A DNA stretch of 64,000 bases from Kitasatospora azatica KCTC 9699 (GTDB lineage: Bacteria; Actinomycetota; Actinomycetes; Streptomycetales; Streptomycetaceae): positions 1,426,001-1,490,000 of the forward strand of contig NZ_JQMO01000003.1 in the NCBI RefSeq assembly GCF_000744785.1, given 5' to 3'. Numbering within the stretch: position 1 is the stretch's first letter; every line of letters begins with the position of its first letter. The translations under genes were made by a program, and so were the position numbers. The notes under the pieces are model-generated. The model was not told the origin of the DNA, made no database searches, and saw only the letters and a list, made by a program, of their open reading frames with translations. Of this stretch, positions 48,501-56,457 are shown in pieces.

Positions 48501-51500
48501 GATGATCCCGGCGATGCCGGCGGCGGCCTGTGTGTGCCCGATGTTGGACTTCAGTGAGCCCAGCCGCAGCGGCCGGTCCGCCGGCCGGCCCTGCCCGTAG
48601 GTGGCGAGCAGCGCCTGCGCCTCGATCGGGTCACCCAGTCGCGTCCCGGTGCCGTGCGCCTCCACTGCGTCGACCTGGCCCGGTGTCAGGCCTGCGCTGG
48701 CGAGTGCCTGGCGGATCACCCGCTGCTGCGACGGACCATTGGGCGCGGTGAGGCCGTTGCTCGCCCCGTCCTGGTTGATCGCGCTGCCGCGCACCACCGC
48801 GAGGACGGGGTGGCCGTTGCGCTCAGCGTCGGAGAGCCGCTCCACGAGGAGCATGCCGACGCCCTCGCCCCAGCCGGTCCCGTCCGCCGCCGCCGCGAAC
48901 GCCTTGCACCGGCCGTCGGCGGACAGCCCGCGCTGGCGGCTGAACTCCACGAACATGCCCGGGGTGGGCATGACGGCCGCGCCGCCGGCCAGGGCCAGGT
49001 CGCACTCGCCGTTGCGCAGGGACTGCACCGCGAGGTGCAGGGCCACCAGGGAGGACGAGCAGGCCGTGTCCACGGTCATTGCCGGGCCCTCCAGGCCCAG
49101 CGTGTACGCGATTCGACCCGAGGCGATGCTGACGGACTTGCCGGTCAGCACGTAGCCGTCGACTCCGTCCGAGGCCTCGTGCAGCGGGGAGCCGTAGTCC
49201 TGTGCCATCGCGCCGACGAACACGCCTGCCTGGGTGCCGTACAGGCCGGCGGGGTCGATGCCCGCCCGCTCGAACGCCTCCCAGGAGGTCTCCAGCAGCA
49301 GCCGCTGCTGCGGGTCCATCGCCAGTGCCTCGCGCGGCGAGATCCCGAAGAAGCTCGAGTCGAACAGGCCCGCCTCGTGGAGGAAACCGCCGCCGCGAGC
49401 GTAGGTCTTACCCGGGTGCTCGGGGTCGGGGTCGTAGAGGCCGTCGAGGTCCCAGCCCCGGTTGGTCGGGAACCCGGAGATCGCGTCGGTACCTTCGACG
49501 ACCAAGTGCCACAGGTCCTCGGGGGACTTGACGCCCTGCGGGAGACGACAGCTCATCGCGACGATCGCGATGGGCTCCTGACTCGCCGGCACCGTGGCGG
49601 ATGCCGAAGGAGCAGAGTTGCCGGCCGGCTCCAGGATCTCCAGCACCAACTGCCGTGCCAGGGCGACGGGCGTGGGGTAGTCGAAGAGGAGCGAGGACGG
49701 AAGCCGCAGGCCGGTCGCGGAGGCAAGGCTGTTGCGTAGCTCGACGGCGGTTAGGGAGTCGAAGCCGAGGTCCTTGAAGGAGCGGTGGGGGTCCACCACC
49801 TCCGAAGCGGTGTACTCCAGCACGACGGCGATCTGGGTACACATCAGGTCCAGAAGGACACGCGCGCGCTCGGTCTCGGCCGCACCAGTCAGGCGGTCCC
49901 GCAGTGGCGACGAGACGACGCTGAGTGACTCCTCGGCGGCGGCGCTCTGAGGCGTCGCGCTGTTCGTGCGCGTCGGAGCGGCCTGGGTGCTGTCGAGCCA
50001 GTAGCGGCGGCGCTGGAAGGCGTAGGTGGGCAGGGGGGTGGTGGTGGCGCCGGTGCCCGCGTAGTACGTGGACCAGTTGATGGTGGTGCCGGTGGTGTGG
50101 AGTTCGGCGAGGGCGCGGGTGGCGGTGTGGGGTTCGGGGCGGTTGGCGCGCAGGAGGGGGATGGTGGTGGCGTTGTCGAGGGTGTCCTGGGTCATGGCGG
50201 TCAGGACGGTGTCGGGGCCGAGTTCCAGGAAGGTGGTTGCGCCTTCGGTGGCGAGGGTGGTGATGGCGTGGGTGTAGCGGACGGTTTCGCGGACGTGTCG
50301 GACCCAGTAGTCGGGGGTTTGGAGGTCCTGGGGGTCGGCGAGGGTGCCGGTGAGGTTGGAGACCAGGGGGGTGGTCGGCTGGTTGTAGGTGAGGGAGGAG
50401 GCGATGGCTCGGAACTGGTCGAGCATCGGGTCCATGTGGGGGGAGTGGAAGGCGTGGCTGACCCGCAGGCGGCGGGTCTTGCGTCCTTGGTCCGCGAAGA
50501 TCTGGGCGACGCTGGTGACGGTGTCGTCGTCCCCGGACAGGACGATCGAGTTGGGGCCGTTGATGGCGGCGATGGAGATGCGGTCGGTGAGGTGGGGGGT
50601 GATCTCGTCTTCGGTGGCCTGGACGGCGATCATCGCGCCGCCGGTGGGGAGGGCCTGCATGAGGCGTCCGCGTGCGGCGACCAGGGTCGCGGCGTCCTGG
50701 AGGGTCCACAGGCCGGCGAGGTGGGCGGCGGTGACCTCGCCGATGGAGTGCCCGGCGAGGAGGTCCGGCCGGATTCCCCAGGACTCGACGAGCCGGAACA
50801 GCGCGGTCTCCAGCGCGAACAGGGAGGCCTGCGTGTAGGCGGTCTGGTCGATCAACCCGCTGTCGCCGAAGACGACCTCGCGCAGCGGCGTGTCCAGGTG
50901 CTTGTCCAGCTCGGCGCACACCTGGTCGAAGGCTGCGGCGAACACCGGGAACGCCCCGTAGAGTTCGCGCCCCATCCCGGCGCGCTGGCTGCCCTGCCCG
51001 GAGAACAGGAACGCCAGCTTCCCGCCCTCGGTAGCCGCGGTACCCGATACGACCCCAGGAGCAGCGCTGCCTTCGGCGAGTGCTGCGAGTCCGTTGAGGA
51101 AGCCCTCGTGGTTGTCGGCGACCACGGCGGCGCGGTGTTCGAAGGCGGTGCGGGTGGTGGCCAGGGAGTAGGCCACATCGAGGGGCTTCAGCTCGGGGTG
51201 CGCCTGGACGTGCTCCAGCAGGCGCTGGGCCTGGGCTTGGAGGGCGTTGGGGGTGCGGGCGGAGATGAGCCAGGGCAGGACGGCGGGTGCGGTGGCCTCG
51301 GTGGTGGGCTCGTCGTCACGTGCGGGTGCTTGTTCGAGGATGACGTGGGCGTTGGTGCCGCCCATGCCGAAGGCGTTGATGCCGGCGGTGTGGGGCTGGT
51401 GGGGGTGGGGCCACGGGGTGGGGGTGGTGGGGATGTGGAGGTTGAGGGTGCTGAGGGGGATGTTGGGGTTGGGGGTGTGGTGGTTGAGGGTGGGGGGGAT

Positions 51501-52640
51501 GGTGCGGTTCTTGATGGCGAGGACGGTTTTGAGGAGTCCGGTGATGCCGGCGGCGCCTTCGAGGTGGCCGATGTTGGTTTTGGCGGAGCCGACGAGGAGG
51601 GGGTCGGTGGTGGGGCGGTGGGTGGTGGTGAGGGCGTTGGCCAGGGCGTGGGCTTCGATGGGGTCGCCCAGGGGGGTGCCGGTGCCGTGGAGTTCGACGT
51701 ACTGGACGGTGGCGGGGTCGATTCCGGCGTGGTGGTAGGTGTCGCGCAGGAGTTGTTCCTGGGCGGCTTGGTGGGGGGTGGTGAGGGTGTCGCCGCCGCC
51801 GTCGTTGTTGACGGCGCTGGCGCGGATGACGGCGTGGATGCGGTCGCCGTCGGCCAAGGCGCGGGTGAGGGTCTTGAGGACGATGAGGGCGCCGCCTTCG
51901 CCGCGGACGTAGCCGTTGGCGCGCTCGTCGAAGGTGTAGCAGTGGCCATCGGGGGAGAGGCCGCCGAATTTGGCGGAGGTGATGGTGCTGTCGGGGATGA
52001 GGGTGAGGTTGACTCCGCCGGCCAGGGCGAGGTCGCTCTCGCCGCGGCGCAGGCTTTCGCAGGCGGTGTGGACGGCCACGAGGGAGGAGGACTGGCCGGA
52101 GTCGATGGTGTAGCTGGGGCCGCGTAGTCCCAGGGTGTAGGAGACGCGGTTGGCGATGATGCTGCGGTGCAGGCCGGTGAGGGTGTGATGGGTGGTGTTG
52201 TCCGTGGCGTGCTGGTTGGTCAGGGTGGCGTAGTCGTCCCAGATCGCGCCGATGTAGACGCCGGTGCGGCTGTCGTGGAGGTCGGCGGGGACGATGCCGC
52301 CTTCTTCGAGGGCTTCCCAGGCGAGTTCGAGAATGAGGCGCTGCTGGGGGTCCATCGCGGCGGCTTCACGCGGTGATATCCCGAAGAAGGTGGGGTCGAA
52401 GTGGTCGACCTGGTCGAGGTATCCGCCTCGGCGCGTGTGGGTCTTGCCAGGTGCGGCGGGGTCGGGGTCGAAGACCGCGTCGGCGTCCCAGCGCTCGAGG
52501 GGGGTCTCGGTGATGGCCTCGATGCCCTCGCTCAGCACCCGCCAGAACGCCTCCGGGTCCGGAGCCTGCGGAAAGCGGCACGCCATGCCGACGATCGCGA
52601 CGGCGTCCGAAAGGTCGCGCGCAGCATTGTTGTTCGTCAT
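39543..52640 (-). CDS. Type I modular polyketide synthase, loading module A (KSQ) and modules A1, A2
   Basis: A 4365-residue PKS that starts line A. ATG 52640 is preferred to the in-frame GTG at 52685 because GGGGA sits 9 nt upstream and the same context precedes the line B gene. Domains: KSQ with Gln183 replacing the active-site Cys (SGQSSS), keeping HGTGT and NIGH; AT Ser632/HAFH 729-732 (malonyl); ACP Ser962; KS Cys1194; AT Ser1650/YASH 1751-1754; KR Tyr2305; ACP Ser2475; KS Cys2707; AT Ser3153/HAFH 3250-3253; DH His3456 and Asp3622; KR Tyr4065; ACP Ser4241; C-terminal docking segment [18 protein letters not shown] domains decarboxylate the ACP-bound malonyl unit, giving an acetate starter. 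The absence of an N-terminal docking helix fits a first protein. Its first 1.6 kb is mirrored in the gene at 54869. Confidence 0.97.
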   Translation of the reverse strand: MTNNNAARDLSDAVAIVGMACRFPQAPDPEAFWRVLSEGIEAITETPLERWDADAVFDPDPAAPGKTHTRRGGYLDQVDHFDPTFFGISPREAAAMDPQQRLILELAWEALEEGGIVPADLHDSRTGVYIGAIWDDYATLTNQHATDNTTHHTLTGLHRSIIANRVSYTLGLRGPSYTIDSGQSSSLVAVHTACESLRRGESDLALAGGVNLTLIPDSTITSAKFGGLSPDGHCYTFDERANGYVRGEGGALIVLKTLTRALADGDRIHAVIRASAVNNDGGGDTLTTPHQAAQEQLLRDTYHHAGIDPATVQYVELHGTGTPLGDPIEAHALANALTTTHRPTTDPLLVGSAKTNIGHLEGAAGITGLLKTVLAIKNRTIPPTLNHHTPNPNIPLSTLNLHIPTTPTPWPHPHQPHTAGINAFGMGGTNAHVILEQAPARDDEPTTEATAPAVLPWLISARTPNALQAQAQRLLEHVQAHPELKPLDVAYSLATTRTAFEHRAAVVADNHEGFLNGLAALAEGSAAPGVVSGTAATEGGKLAFLFSGQGSQRAGMGRELYGAFPVFAAAFDQVCAELDKHLDTPLREVVFGDSGLIDQTAYTQASLFALETALFRLVESWGIRPDLLAGHSIGEVTAAHLAGLWTLQDAATLVAARGRLMQALPTGGAMIAVQATEDEITPHLTDRISIAAINGPNSIVLSGDDDTVTSVAQIFADQGRKTRRLRVSHAFHSPHMDPMLDQFRAIASSLTYNQPTTPLVSNLTGTLADPQDLQTPDYWVRHVRETVRYTHAITTLATEGATTFLELGPDTVLTAMTQDTLDNATTIPLLRANRPEPHTATRALAELHTTGTTINWSTYYAGTGATTTPLPTYAFQRRRYWLDSTQAAPTRTNSATPQSAAAEESLSVVSSPLRDRLTGAAETERARVLLDLMCTQIAVVLEYTASEVVDPHRSFKDLGFDSLTAVELRNSLASATGLRLPSSLLFDYPTPVALARQLVLEILEPAGNSAPSASATVPASQEPIAIVAMSCRLPQGVKSPEDLWHLVVEGTDAISGFPTNRGWDLDGLYDPDPEHPGKTYARGGGFLHEAGLFDSSFFGISPREALAMDPQQRLLLETSWEAFERAGIDPAGLYGTQAGVFVGAMAQDYGSPLHEASDGVDGYVLTGKSVSIASGRIAYTLGLEGPAMTVDTACSSSLVALHLAVQSLRNGECDLALAGGAAVMPTPGMFVEFSRQRGLSADGRCKAFAAAADGTGWGEGVGMLLVERLSDAERNGHPVLAVVRGSAINQDGASNGLTAPNGPSQQRVIRQALASAGLTPGQVDAVEAHGTGTRLGDPIEAQALLATYGQGRPADRPLRLGSLKSNIGHTQAAAGIAGIIKMVMAMRHGMLPKTLHVDEPTPEVDWSAGAVELLTEAMAWPETGEPRRAAVSSFGISGTNAHVIIEQAEPTEQTDKGVDAPSAQRATPAVLPWLISARTPDALQAQTKRLLSHVQTHPDLTPLDIAYSLATTRGAFEHRAAVVADNREDFLEGLAALAEGRETAGVVRGTAAGSGGRTVFVFPGQGAQWAGMAVELLDTSPVFAQRIAECEQALAPFVDWSLTGVLREAEGAPSLERVDVVQPVLFAVMVSLAALWQSYGVQPAAVIGHSQGEIAAAVVAGALSLDDGAKIAALRSKAITALAGRGGMLSVPLTLDEVQAELDTRPEGGLAIAAVNGPASIVVSGQTQALDELQAHYENAGVRARRIPVDYASHSPQVEDLETELADLLADLAPREAQVAFHSTVTTELTDTTTLDGAYWYRNLRQTVRFEETVRALIDQGHTTFVEISPHPVLTYGIEETSADVLITGTLRRNEGGHHRFLTSLATLHTHGHPTDLASLLTGGTPVLLPTYAFQHQHYWLETPAVTAALAPADAVDAQFWQAVDDQDFEALAATLQLDPDAPLSTVLPALSTWRKDQRSHATVDTWRYRETWHSLTEQSTRQLTGTWLVITPTDGHPLLDWTTQALAEGGATVQARTIDALQNTDALQNTDPSGIVSLLDLEDTLTLIQTGIDAPIWALTQSAVSTTPTERINNPEQAQIWGLGRVAALEHPDQWGGLIDLPTTITNHTTTQLTTALTNTTGEDQLALRDTAIHTRRLTHAPTNTNTNTNTVTGAWTPTGTTLITGGTGALGTHLARHLAHHGAPHLLLTSRRGPNAPGATQLTQELQTLGTRVTITACDTTNRQALANLIAQHPDLTAVIHTAGILDDATITTLTPNRLTTVLTAKAHTAHHLHDLTRDHDLTAFVLYSSIVGVLGNAGQANYAAANAYLDALAQQRHTDGLPATSIAWGTWSGGGMVGAEVDSRMQRRGLTAMAPEAAVMALQQALDQGDSRITVADVNWPRFIADFTAPRASRLFDALPEARAAAAASGEVESTATRPRSKLVQQLSALSEVEQERLLTELVRTEAASVLGHSGVDAIHTERAFKDFGFDSLTVMDLRNRLVAVTGSRMTTSAIFGNPTPTALAKHLRAELMGARTSVPAPVAAPASAHDEPIAIVAMGCRLPGNVHTPEELWQLLAEERDAIGALPTDRGWDIDGLYHPDPDRPGTSYVRDGGFLYDAAEFDAGFFGISPREAMAMDPQQRLLLETSWEAFERAGIDPTSLRGSQTGVFAGMTYQDYASRLHETPSTFEGFMLTGKSSSVVSGRIAYALGLEGPAVTVDTACSSSLVALHLAAQALRNGECDLALAGGVTVMPTPGMFVEFSRQRGLAADGRSKSFAAAADGTSWAEGAGMLLVERLSDAERNGHPILAVVRGSAINQDGASNGLTAPNGSAQERVIRQALVNASLTADQVDAVEAHGTGTRLGDPIEAQALLATYGQERPEDRPLLLGSLKSNIGHAQAAAGVGGVIKMVMAMRHGVLPKTLHVDEPTPHVDWSEGAVELLTEATAWPETGEPRRAGISAFGISGTNAHVIIEQAEQAADVASEDGVAAPAVLPWLISGRTAEAVRAQAQRLLEHVRDNEASALDVAYSLATTRSAFEHRAAVVADNHEGFLDGLAALAEGREAVGVVRGQAGRGKLAFLFSGQGSQRAGMGRELYGAFPVFAAAFDRVCAELDRHLDTPLREVVFGDSGLIDQTAYTQASLFALETALFRLVESWGIRPDFLAGHSIGEVTAAHLAGLWTLQDAATLVAARGRLMQALPTGGAMIAVQATEDEITPHLTDRISIAAINGPNSIVLSGDDDTVTSVAHIFADQGRKTRRLRVSHAFHSPHMDPMLDQFRAIASSLTYNQPTTPLVSNLTGTLADPQDLQTPDYWVRHVRETVRYTHAITTLATEGATTFLELGPDTVLTAMTQDTLDNATTIPLQRANRPEPHTATRALAELHTTGTTIDWNAYYTGTGATTTPLPTYAFQHQRYWLDTSPSATSADIASVGLAATAHPLLGAVVELPGTDGFLLTGRLSLSTHPWLADHAVLGTVILPGTAFVELALHAGEQAGCARVEDLALHAALTLPERGAVRLNVSVGAPDDAGRRTLSIHSQPDLDDATQPWTLHAEATVAPGAPEFAEDLTNWPPQGAEPLDVADLHQALDQAGFGYGPAFQGLRAAWQRGPEVFAEVLLPEAQQDQAAQFAIHPALLDAALHPTILRGGGRTRLPFAWRGINLSAAGGSGLRVRIAPAGHDAVAVLAADLSGRPVLSIDGLVLLEATAEQIRPARTAGQDSLFRLEWSAVPTPAARPADEGGYALLAEDEFKVGAALADDAEVANHWDLAELGDAVLAGAPVPTAVLVSCVSALGTEVDAADAADAATTARAARAATHRALALAQAWLAEERFAGSRLVFLTRGAVATARQESLADLVHAPVWGLIRSAQAEHPGRFVLLDLDEERASAEAVGAALATGEPELTLRQGELLAPQLARVVPSTGASAPGLDPDGTVLVTGATGTLGRLVARHLVTTHGARHLLLTSRSGLDAPDAPELLAELTGLGAEVTLAACDAADRQDLVRVLGEIDAAHPLTAVIHAAGVVADGVLTGLTTEQVDQVLAPKVDAALNLHELTRDLDLAAFVLFSSAAGTFGSGGQSHYAAANVFLDALARHRRDTDLPGLALAWGFWAERSGMTANLAAQDVQRLARQGFAPMSSQTGLALFDAALGTDEAALLPVQLDTVGLRAQAAAGTLPGLLRTVVRGPVRRQAQHLPAAGAATPDECELLRRRLAELDGPGQRELLLELVCTQVAAVLGHSTAAAVDGGRSFKESGFDSLTAVELRNRLNAATGLRLSATLVFDYPMPSSVADHLHEEFAKAGIGAKAVGLDLMNLDELEAALSAAPPSDELRGQLRKRLQDLLAKVNDPVGEETADSAGRSVAETLESVSDDELFDFIDAQL
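39785..45035 (-). other. PKS module A2: KS-AT(malonyl)-DH-KR-ACP
   Basis: KS Cys codon 44522-44520; AT GHSIG (Ser codon 43184-43182) and HAFH (42893-42882). DH has HxxxGxxxxP (His codon 42275-42273) and Asp (41777-41775). KR has TGATGTLG and Tyr codon 40448-40446 in QSHYAAAN. Its LDD motif reads VAD, keeping the last Asp, so it is still B-like. ACP serine codon 39920-39918. Expected product is a disubstituted alkene. Confidence 0.88.
45083..49574 (-). other. PKS module A1: KS-AT(methylmalonyl)-KR(B-type)-ACP
   Basis: KS Cys codon 49061-49059; AT GHSQG (Ser codon 47693-47691) and YASH (from 47390). A dimerisation element precedes the KR. The KR has LDD and Tyr codon 45728-45726 in GQANYAAAN. 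The KR catalytic core DNA matches that of the malonyl modules A4, A6 and A8, although the AT is methylmalonyl type. ACP is divergent ([13 protein letters not shown], Ser codon 45218-45216). Confidence 0.88.
46185..46208 (-). repeat. Hexanucleotide repeat in KR linker, 4 units (Asn-Thr)4
   Basis: Four GGTGTT units on the plus strand give [16 protein letters not shown] in the linker of the A1 KR. Confidence 0.86.
49622..52604 (-). other. PKS loading module A: KSQ-AT(malonyl)-ACP
   Basis: The KS active-site Cys is replaced by Gln (codon 52094-52092), the mark of decarboxylating loading KSQ domains. AT has GHSIG (Ser codon 50747-50745) and HAFH (50456-50445), so malonyl-CoA is loaded and decarboxylated to acetyl-ACP. 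ACP serine codon 49757-49755. The linker and AT (about 50010-51260) closely match module B1 rather than loading module B. Confidence 0.93.
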
Positions 52641-52692
52641 GTTCGCAGATCCCCGTTCGCGACTGTCACACTCGAAACACCACACCTGACCC
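51052..52692 (-). repeat. Left arm of a 1.64-kb near-identical inverted repeat
   Basis: Read on the minus strand, this arm matches 54817-56457 read on the plus strand at equal distances from both start codons, including 52 bp upstream of the ATG. I noticed about four mismatches (near 51070, two near 51175 and one near 51410). It covers the ribosome binding site, the KSQ domain and the KS-AT linker of line A and stops sharply before the AT. Confidence 0.93.
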
Positions 52693-52890
52693 CAGACGGC
52701 ATCCCACTGCCAGGGACTCTTAACAAGCCCTACGCCAGGAACTGTTGATGCCGCATCATGGTCGGCGCGCAGGCTTCCGGTCGGCGACGCAGAAGTCCTG
52801 CGGGCCGTGCCGTGCCCAGGCCGATAGGTCAGATCGTTGTGAAACAGTCAGTAGACACCCCGTTGTGACGGACAAGAGCCGTCGGCGTGT

Positions 52891-52920
52891 AGCTAAATCT
52901 GTGACCGCCAGGCCTGTCAA
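52891..52920 (-). promoter_or_regulatory. Candidate promoter for the line A PKS operon
   Basis: On the minus strand a perfect TTGACA (52920-52915) is followed after 18 bp by TTAGCT (52896-52891), a weak -10 box. Transcription would start about 240 nt before the ATG at 52640. Chosen by pattern only. Confidence 0.3.
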
Positions 52921-53298
52921 GCTGGGCTCTGACGGGTCCTCGGCGAGAGGCCGCATGACAGTCGACTCATGGTCCTGACAGGAAAGCGCGAACGCCCTCC
53001 GACCGGCGATGATGGGAACTTCCTGTGAGTCTGCCAGGTACTGACCGGTCCTCAGGATCCGCTTTGAAACAGATTGTTGATGCTCATGGCGCGGACATGG
53101 CGCAAGCCTTGAGCTGGATTTGAGGGTGGTCCAGGGGGCCGGCAAGGAGCCCTTATCCACATCGAGCGGCAGAATATGACGGGGAGATGATGCGCCGTCA
53201 GCAAGCGCAGCCCCTCTCCAGATGGATCGGACATACTGGCTGATAGCCCATCAGGATCTGACGAAAGGGATAGGCATCTCCCGTGCCGGGGAACAACA

Positions 53299-53328
53299 TT
53301 GACGTGGTGTCGAACGGTGGGCAATGAT
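53299..53328 (+). promoter_or_regulatory. Candidate promoter for the acyl-CoA dehydrogenase gene
   Basis: TTGACG (53299-53304), an 18-bp gap and AATGAT (53323-53328) resemble a vegetative promoter, about 220 nt before the start codon. Chosen by pattern only. Confidence 0.3.
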
Positions 53329-53555
53329 GACCCGGACTGTGGCATCCGTGGTTGTCGGTGCCAGCGGGCTTCCGTGACGTCGATCTGTTCGGGAACCCTG
53401 TGACCCCACTCGGCGTGCACTGTTCCGATGCGCCCCAACGGCTCGTCATGGTGGCTGCTGGACTTCCGGGACTCTGTTTCCACTGGCTGAATTCGTGAAG
53501 GCGCTACCGCGGCAAGGGCGGGGCTCCTGGACTGGGTACGAACGGGGAGTAAGTG

Positions 53556-54713
53556 GTGAGGTCAGATATCCTCAACCGGGTCAGTGAGTTCTCCAGGCGG
53601 GAGCTCTTCGACAATCAGGAGCATTTGGACTCCCTGGCTGAGGCGCCGCTTCCCCTGTATCAGAGCTTTCAAGACACCGGGCTGATGAACTGGTGGTTGC
53701 CGGAGAATGCCGGCGGAGCCGGGCTGGGCCTCGAGGACAGCATCGACATCGTCTCCGAGCTCGCCTATGGAGATGCCGGGGCCGCGTTCACGCTCTTCAT
53801 CTCGATTCTCGGGACCAGCATGGTGTCGCTGTACGGGAGCGACGAGCTCAAGGAACGCTACCTGGCGCCGATGGCCAAGTCCGGGGGTTTCTGCGCGACG
53901 CTGGGCAGCGAGCAGGTGGCCGGCAGCGAGCTGGGGAACATCACCACGACTGCCACGCTCCAGGGTGGCAACCTCGTGCTGAACGGCCAGAAGTTCTTCT
54001 CCACCAACTCGAAGTTCGCGGACTTCCTGGTGGTCGTCGCGAAGTCGGCCACAGAGCCCTCCGGCTACTCGGCGATCCTGGTTCCGAAGAACACGCCGGG
54101 CGTTCGCATCGTCAAGCGCTGGGACATGATCGGACTGCGCGCGTCCGGGACCTATCAGGTAACGCTCGAGGGATGCCGAGTTCCGGCGTCAAATGCACTT
54201 AACGGCCCAGGGCTCCGGTTGTTGGAGATCGGCCTGAATGCGAGCCGGATCCTGATCGCGACCACTGCCGTCGGCGTGGCACGACGAATTCGTGATCTCT
54301 CGATGGAGTACGCCAAGACGAAGCCGCTCGGTGGTGGAAAGCTCGTCGACAATGCCGTCTTCGCAAGCAAGCTCGGTCAGATGGAGATGCAGATCGACGC
54401 GATGAAGAGTCAGTGCAAGGCGGCCGCGCGAGACTACGACGCCATCATGCACAGCCCCGACGCTGCGACTACATTCGTCCGCCAGGGCACTCTGAAGTCC
54501 GCTCTGACTGCCAAGATGATATGTGGTCAGCTTGGCTGGGACATTGCCAGCAAGGGGTCGGAGATGTTCGGCGGCCTCGGCTACACGAACGAGATGCTCA
54601 TCGGAAAGCTGGTCCGCGACATGCGGTACGTCTCGATCGTCGAGGGTGGGGACGACGTTCTGCGGGAGCTCATGTTCAACCGTTACGTCGTACCGGTGGC
54701 AAAGCGCTCCTAG
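53556..54713 (+). CDS. Acyl-CoA dehydrogenase family flavoprotein
   Basis: A 385-residue FAD enzyme, normal length for the family. These enzymes oxidise the alpha-beta bond of an acyl-CoA or acyl-ACP. An N-terminal helical domain (about 20-110) precedes the FAD-contacting middle domain (about 115-210; [30 protein letters not shown]). The C-terminal helical domain contains [10 protein letters not shown]. The Glu in [12 protein letters not shown] (about residue 363) aligns with the catalytic base of short- and medium-chain members, so it looks active. Two adjacent GTG codons (53553 and 53556) could start it; the second has the better spacing (6 nt) from GGAG at 53546-53549. It lies between two PKS genes with KSQ loading modules, inside the loop of the inverted repeat. 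It may make a PKS precursor or desaturate a carrier-bound chain; the substrate cannot be read from sequence. FkbI-like or nitrososynthase-like roles are alternatives. Confidence 0.9.
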   Translation: MRSDILNRVSEFSRRELFDNQEHLDSLAEAPLPLYQSFQDTGLMNWWLPENAGGAGLGLEDSIDIVSELAYGDAGAAFTLFISILGTSMVSLYGSDELKERYLAPMAKSGGFCATLGSEQVAGSELGNITTTATLQGGNLVLNGQKFFSTNSKFADFLVVVAKSATEPSGYSAILVPKNTPGVRIVKRWDMIGLRASGTYQVTLEGCRVPASNALNGPGLRLLEIGLNASRILIATTAVGVARRIRDLSMEYAKTKPLGGGKLVDNAVFASKLGQMEMQIDAMKSQCKAAARDYDAIMHSPDAATTFVRQGTLKSALTAKMICGQLGWDIASKGSEMFGGLGYTNEMLIGKLVRDMRYVSIVEGGDDVLRELMFNRYVVPVAKRS

Positions 54714-54723
54714 CGTTTGCTTG

Positions 54724-54741
54724 CCCCGCGATGCGGGGTTT
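54724..54741 (+). terminator. Intrinsic terminator after the acyl-CoA dehydrogenase gene
   Basis: CCCCGC (54724-54729) and GCGGGG (54733-54738) form a 6-bp GC stem with a 3-nt loop, followed by TTT. It begins 10 nt after the stop codon at 54713. The T tract is short, as is common in actinomycetes. Confidence 0.6.
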
Positions 54742-54744
54742 CCC

Positions 54745-54780
54745 GGGAGTGCGCATTCGGCTTCGACCGAGTGAACTCCC
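54745..54780 (+). promoter_or_regulatory. Second stem-loop upstream of the line B PKS
   Basis: GGGAGT (54745-54750) pairs with ACTCCC (54775-54780), and inside it ATTCGG (54755-54760) pairs with CCGAGT (54767-54772, one T-G pair). There is no T run after it. It lies between the terminator and the inverted repeat arm and could be an attenuator, an RNA-end stabiliser or an operator. Any promoter specific to line B must lie in about 54742-54868, unless transcription reads through from the dehydrogenase gene. Confidence 0.4.
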
Positions 54781-54816
54781 GTCAGTAGGTGTGCCCTTGC
54801 CCGTTAGTTGTGGCTC

Positions 54817-56457
54817 GGGTCAGGTGTGGTGTTTCGAGTGTGACAGTCGCGAACGGGGATCTGCGAACATGACGAACAACAATGCTGCGCGCGACCTTTC
54901 GGACGCCGTCGCGATCGTCGGCATGGCGTGCCGCTTTCCGCAGGCTCCGGACCCGGAGGCGTTCTGGCGGGTGCTGAGCGAGGGCATCGAGGCCATCACC
55001 GAGACCCCCCTCGAGCGCTGGGACGCCGACGCGGTCTTCGACCCCGACCCCGCCGCACCTGGCAAGACCCACACGCGCCGAGGCGGATACCTCGACCAGG
55101 TCGACCACTTCGACCCCACCTTCTTCGGGATATCACCGCGTGAAGCCGCCGCGATGGACCCCCAGCAGCGCCTCATTCTCGAACTCGCCTGGGAAGCCCT
55201 CGAAGAAGGCGGCATCGTCCCCGCCGACCTCCACGACAGCCGCACCGGCGTCTACATCGGCGCGATCTGGGACGACTACGCCACCCTGACCAACCAGCAC
55301 GCCACGGACAACACCACCCATCACACCCTCACCGGCCTGCACCGCAGCATCATCGCCAACCGCGTCTCCTACACCCTGGGACTACGCGGCCCCAGCTACA
55401 CCATCGACTCCGGCCAGTCCTCCTCCCTCGTGGCCGTCCACACCGCCTGCGAAAGCCTGCGCCGCGGCGAGAGCGACCTCGCCCTGGCCGGCGGAGTCAA
55501 CCTCACCCTCATCCCCGACAGCACCATCACCTCCGCCAAATTCGGCGGCCTCTCCCCCGATGGCCACTGCTACACCTTCGACGAGCGCGCCAACGGCTAC
55601 GTCCGCGGCGAAGGCGGCGCCCTCATCGTCCTCAAGACCCTCACCCGCGCCTTGGCCGACGGCGACCGCATCCACGCCGTCATCCGCGCCAGCGCCGTCA
55701 ACAACGACGGCGGCGGCGACACCCTCACCACCCCCCACCAAGCCGCCCAGGAACAACTCCTGCGCGACACCTACCACCACGCCGGAATCGACCCCGCCAC
55801 CGTCCAGTACGTCGAACTCCACGGCACCGGCACCCCCCTGGGCGACCCCATCGAAGCCCACGCCCTGGCCAACGCCCTCACCACCACCCACCGCCCCACC
55901 ACCGACCCCCTCCTCGTCGGCTCCGCCAAAACCAACATCGGCCACCTCGAAGGCGCCGCCGGCATCACCGGACTCCTCAAAACCGTCCTCGCCATCAAGA
56001 ACCGCACCATCCCCCCCACCCTCAACCACCACACCCCCAACCCCAACATCCCCCTCAGCACCCTCAACCTCCACATCCCCACCACCCCCACCCCCTGGCC
56101 CCACCCCCACCAGCCCCACACCGCCGGCATCAACGCCTTCGGCATGGGCGGCACCAACGCCCACGTCATCCTCGAACAAGCACCCGCACGTGACGACGAG
56201 CCCACCACCGAGGCCACCGCACCCGCCGTCCTGCCCTGGCTCATCTCCGCCCGCACCCCCAACGCCCTCCAAGCCCAGGCCCAGCGCCTGCTGGAGCACG
56301 TCCAGGCGCACCCCGAGCTGAAGCCCCTCGACGTCGCCTACTCCCTGGCCACCACCCGCACCGCCTTCGAACACCGCGCCGCCGTGGTCGCCGACAACCA
56401 CGAGGGCTTCCTCAACGGACTCGCGGCACTCGCCGAAGGCAGCGCTGCTCCTGGGGT
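54817..56457 (+). repeat. Right arm of the 1.64-kb near-identical inverted repeat
   Basis: This arm mirrors 51052-52692. It begins 52 bp before the ATG at 54869 and ends in the KS-AT linker just before the AT of loading module B. The loop between the arms is about 2.1 kb (52693-54816) and holds the acyl-CoA dehydrogenase gene. Confidence 0.93.

Larger units (their letters stand above)
52641..53555. other. Divergent intergenic region between line A PKS and acyl-CoA dehydrogenase gene
   Basis: About 0.9 kb with lower GC than the flanks and no recognisable gene. Two minus-strand open frames here (52756-53160 and 53052-53483) translate to low-information sequence without a known motif. The region should hold the promoters for both directions; candidates are listed separately. 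The imperfect palindrome CATGACAGTCGACTCATG at 52954-52971, with core AGTCGACT, lies about 35 bp upstream of the candidate line A -35 box and could be a regulator site. This is inference only. Confidence 0.7.

Noticed and set aside
52641..52685. N-terminal extension of the line A PKS to the GTG at 52685 (and the mirrored extension before 54869)
   Set aside because: The ATG at 52640 has a GGGGA ribosome binding site at normal spacing. The extension adds 15 residues with no KS or docking character.
52756..53160. Small minus-strand open frame (134 codons) in the divergent intergenic region
   Set aside because: No recognisable motif or clear ribosome binding site, and it covers the candidate promoter and palindrome.
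53052..53483. Small minus-strand open frame (143 codons) in the divergent intergenic region
   Set aside because: Composition is not protein-like for this genome, no domain is recognisable, and it overlaps the candidate promoter of the dehydrogenase gene.
51052..56457. Inverted repeat as the ends of a transposon
   Set aside because: The arms are coding DNA of PKS genes, no transposase lies between them and no target duplication is visible. Duplication or gene conversion explains them better.
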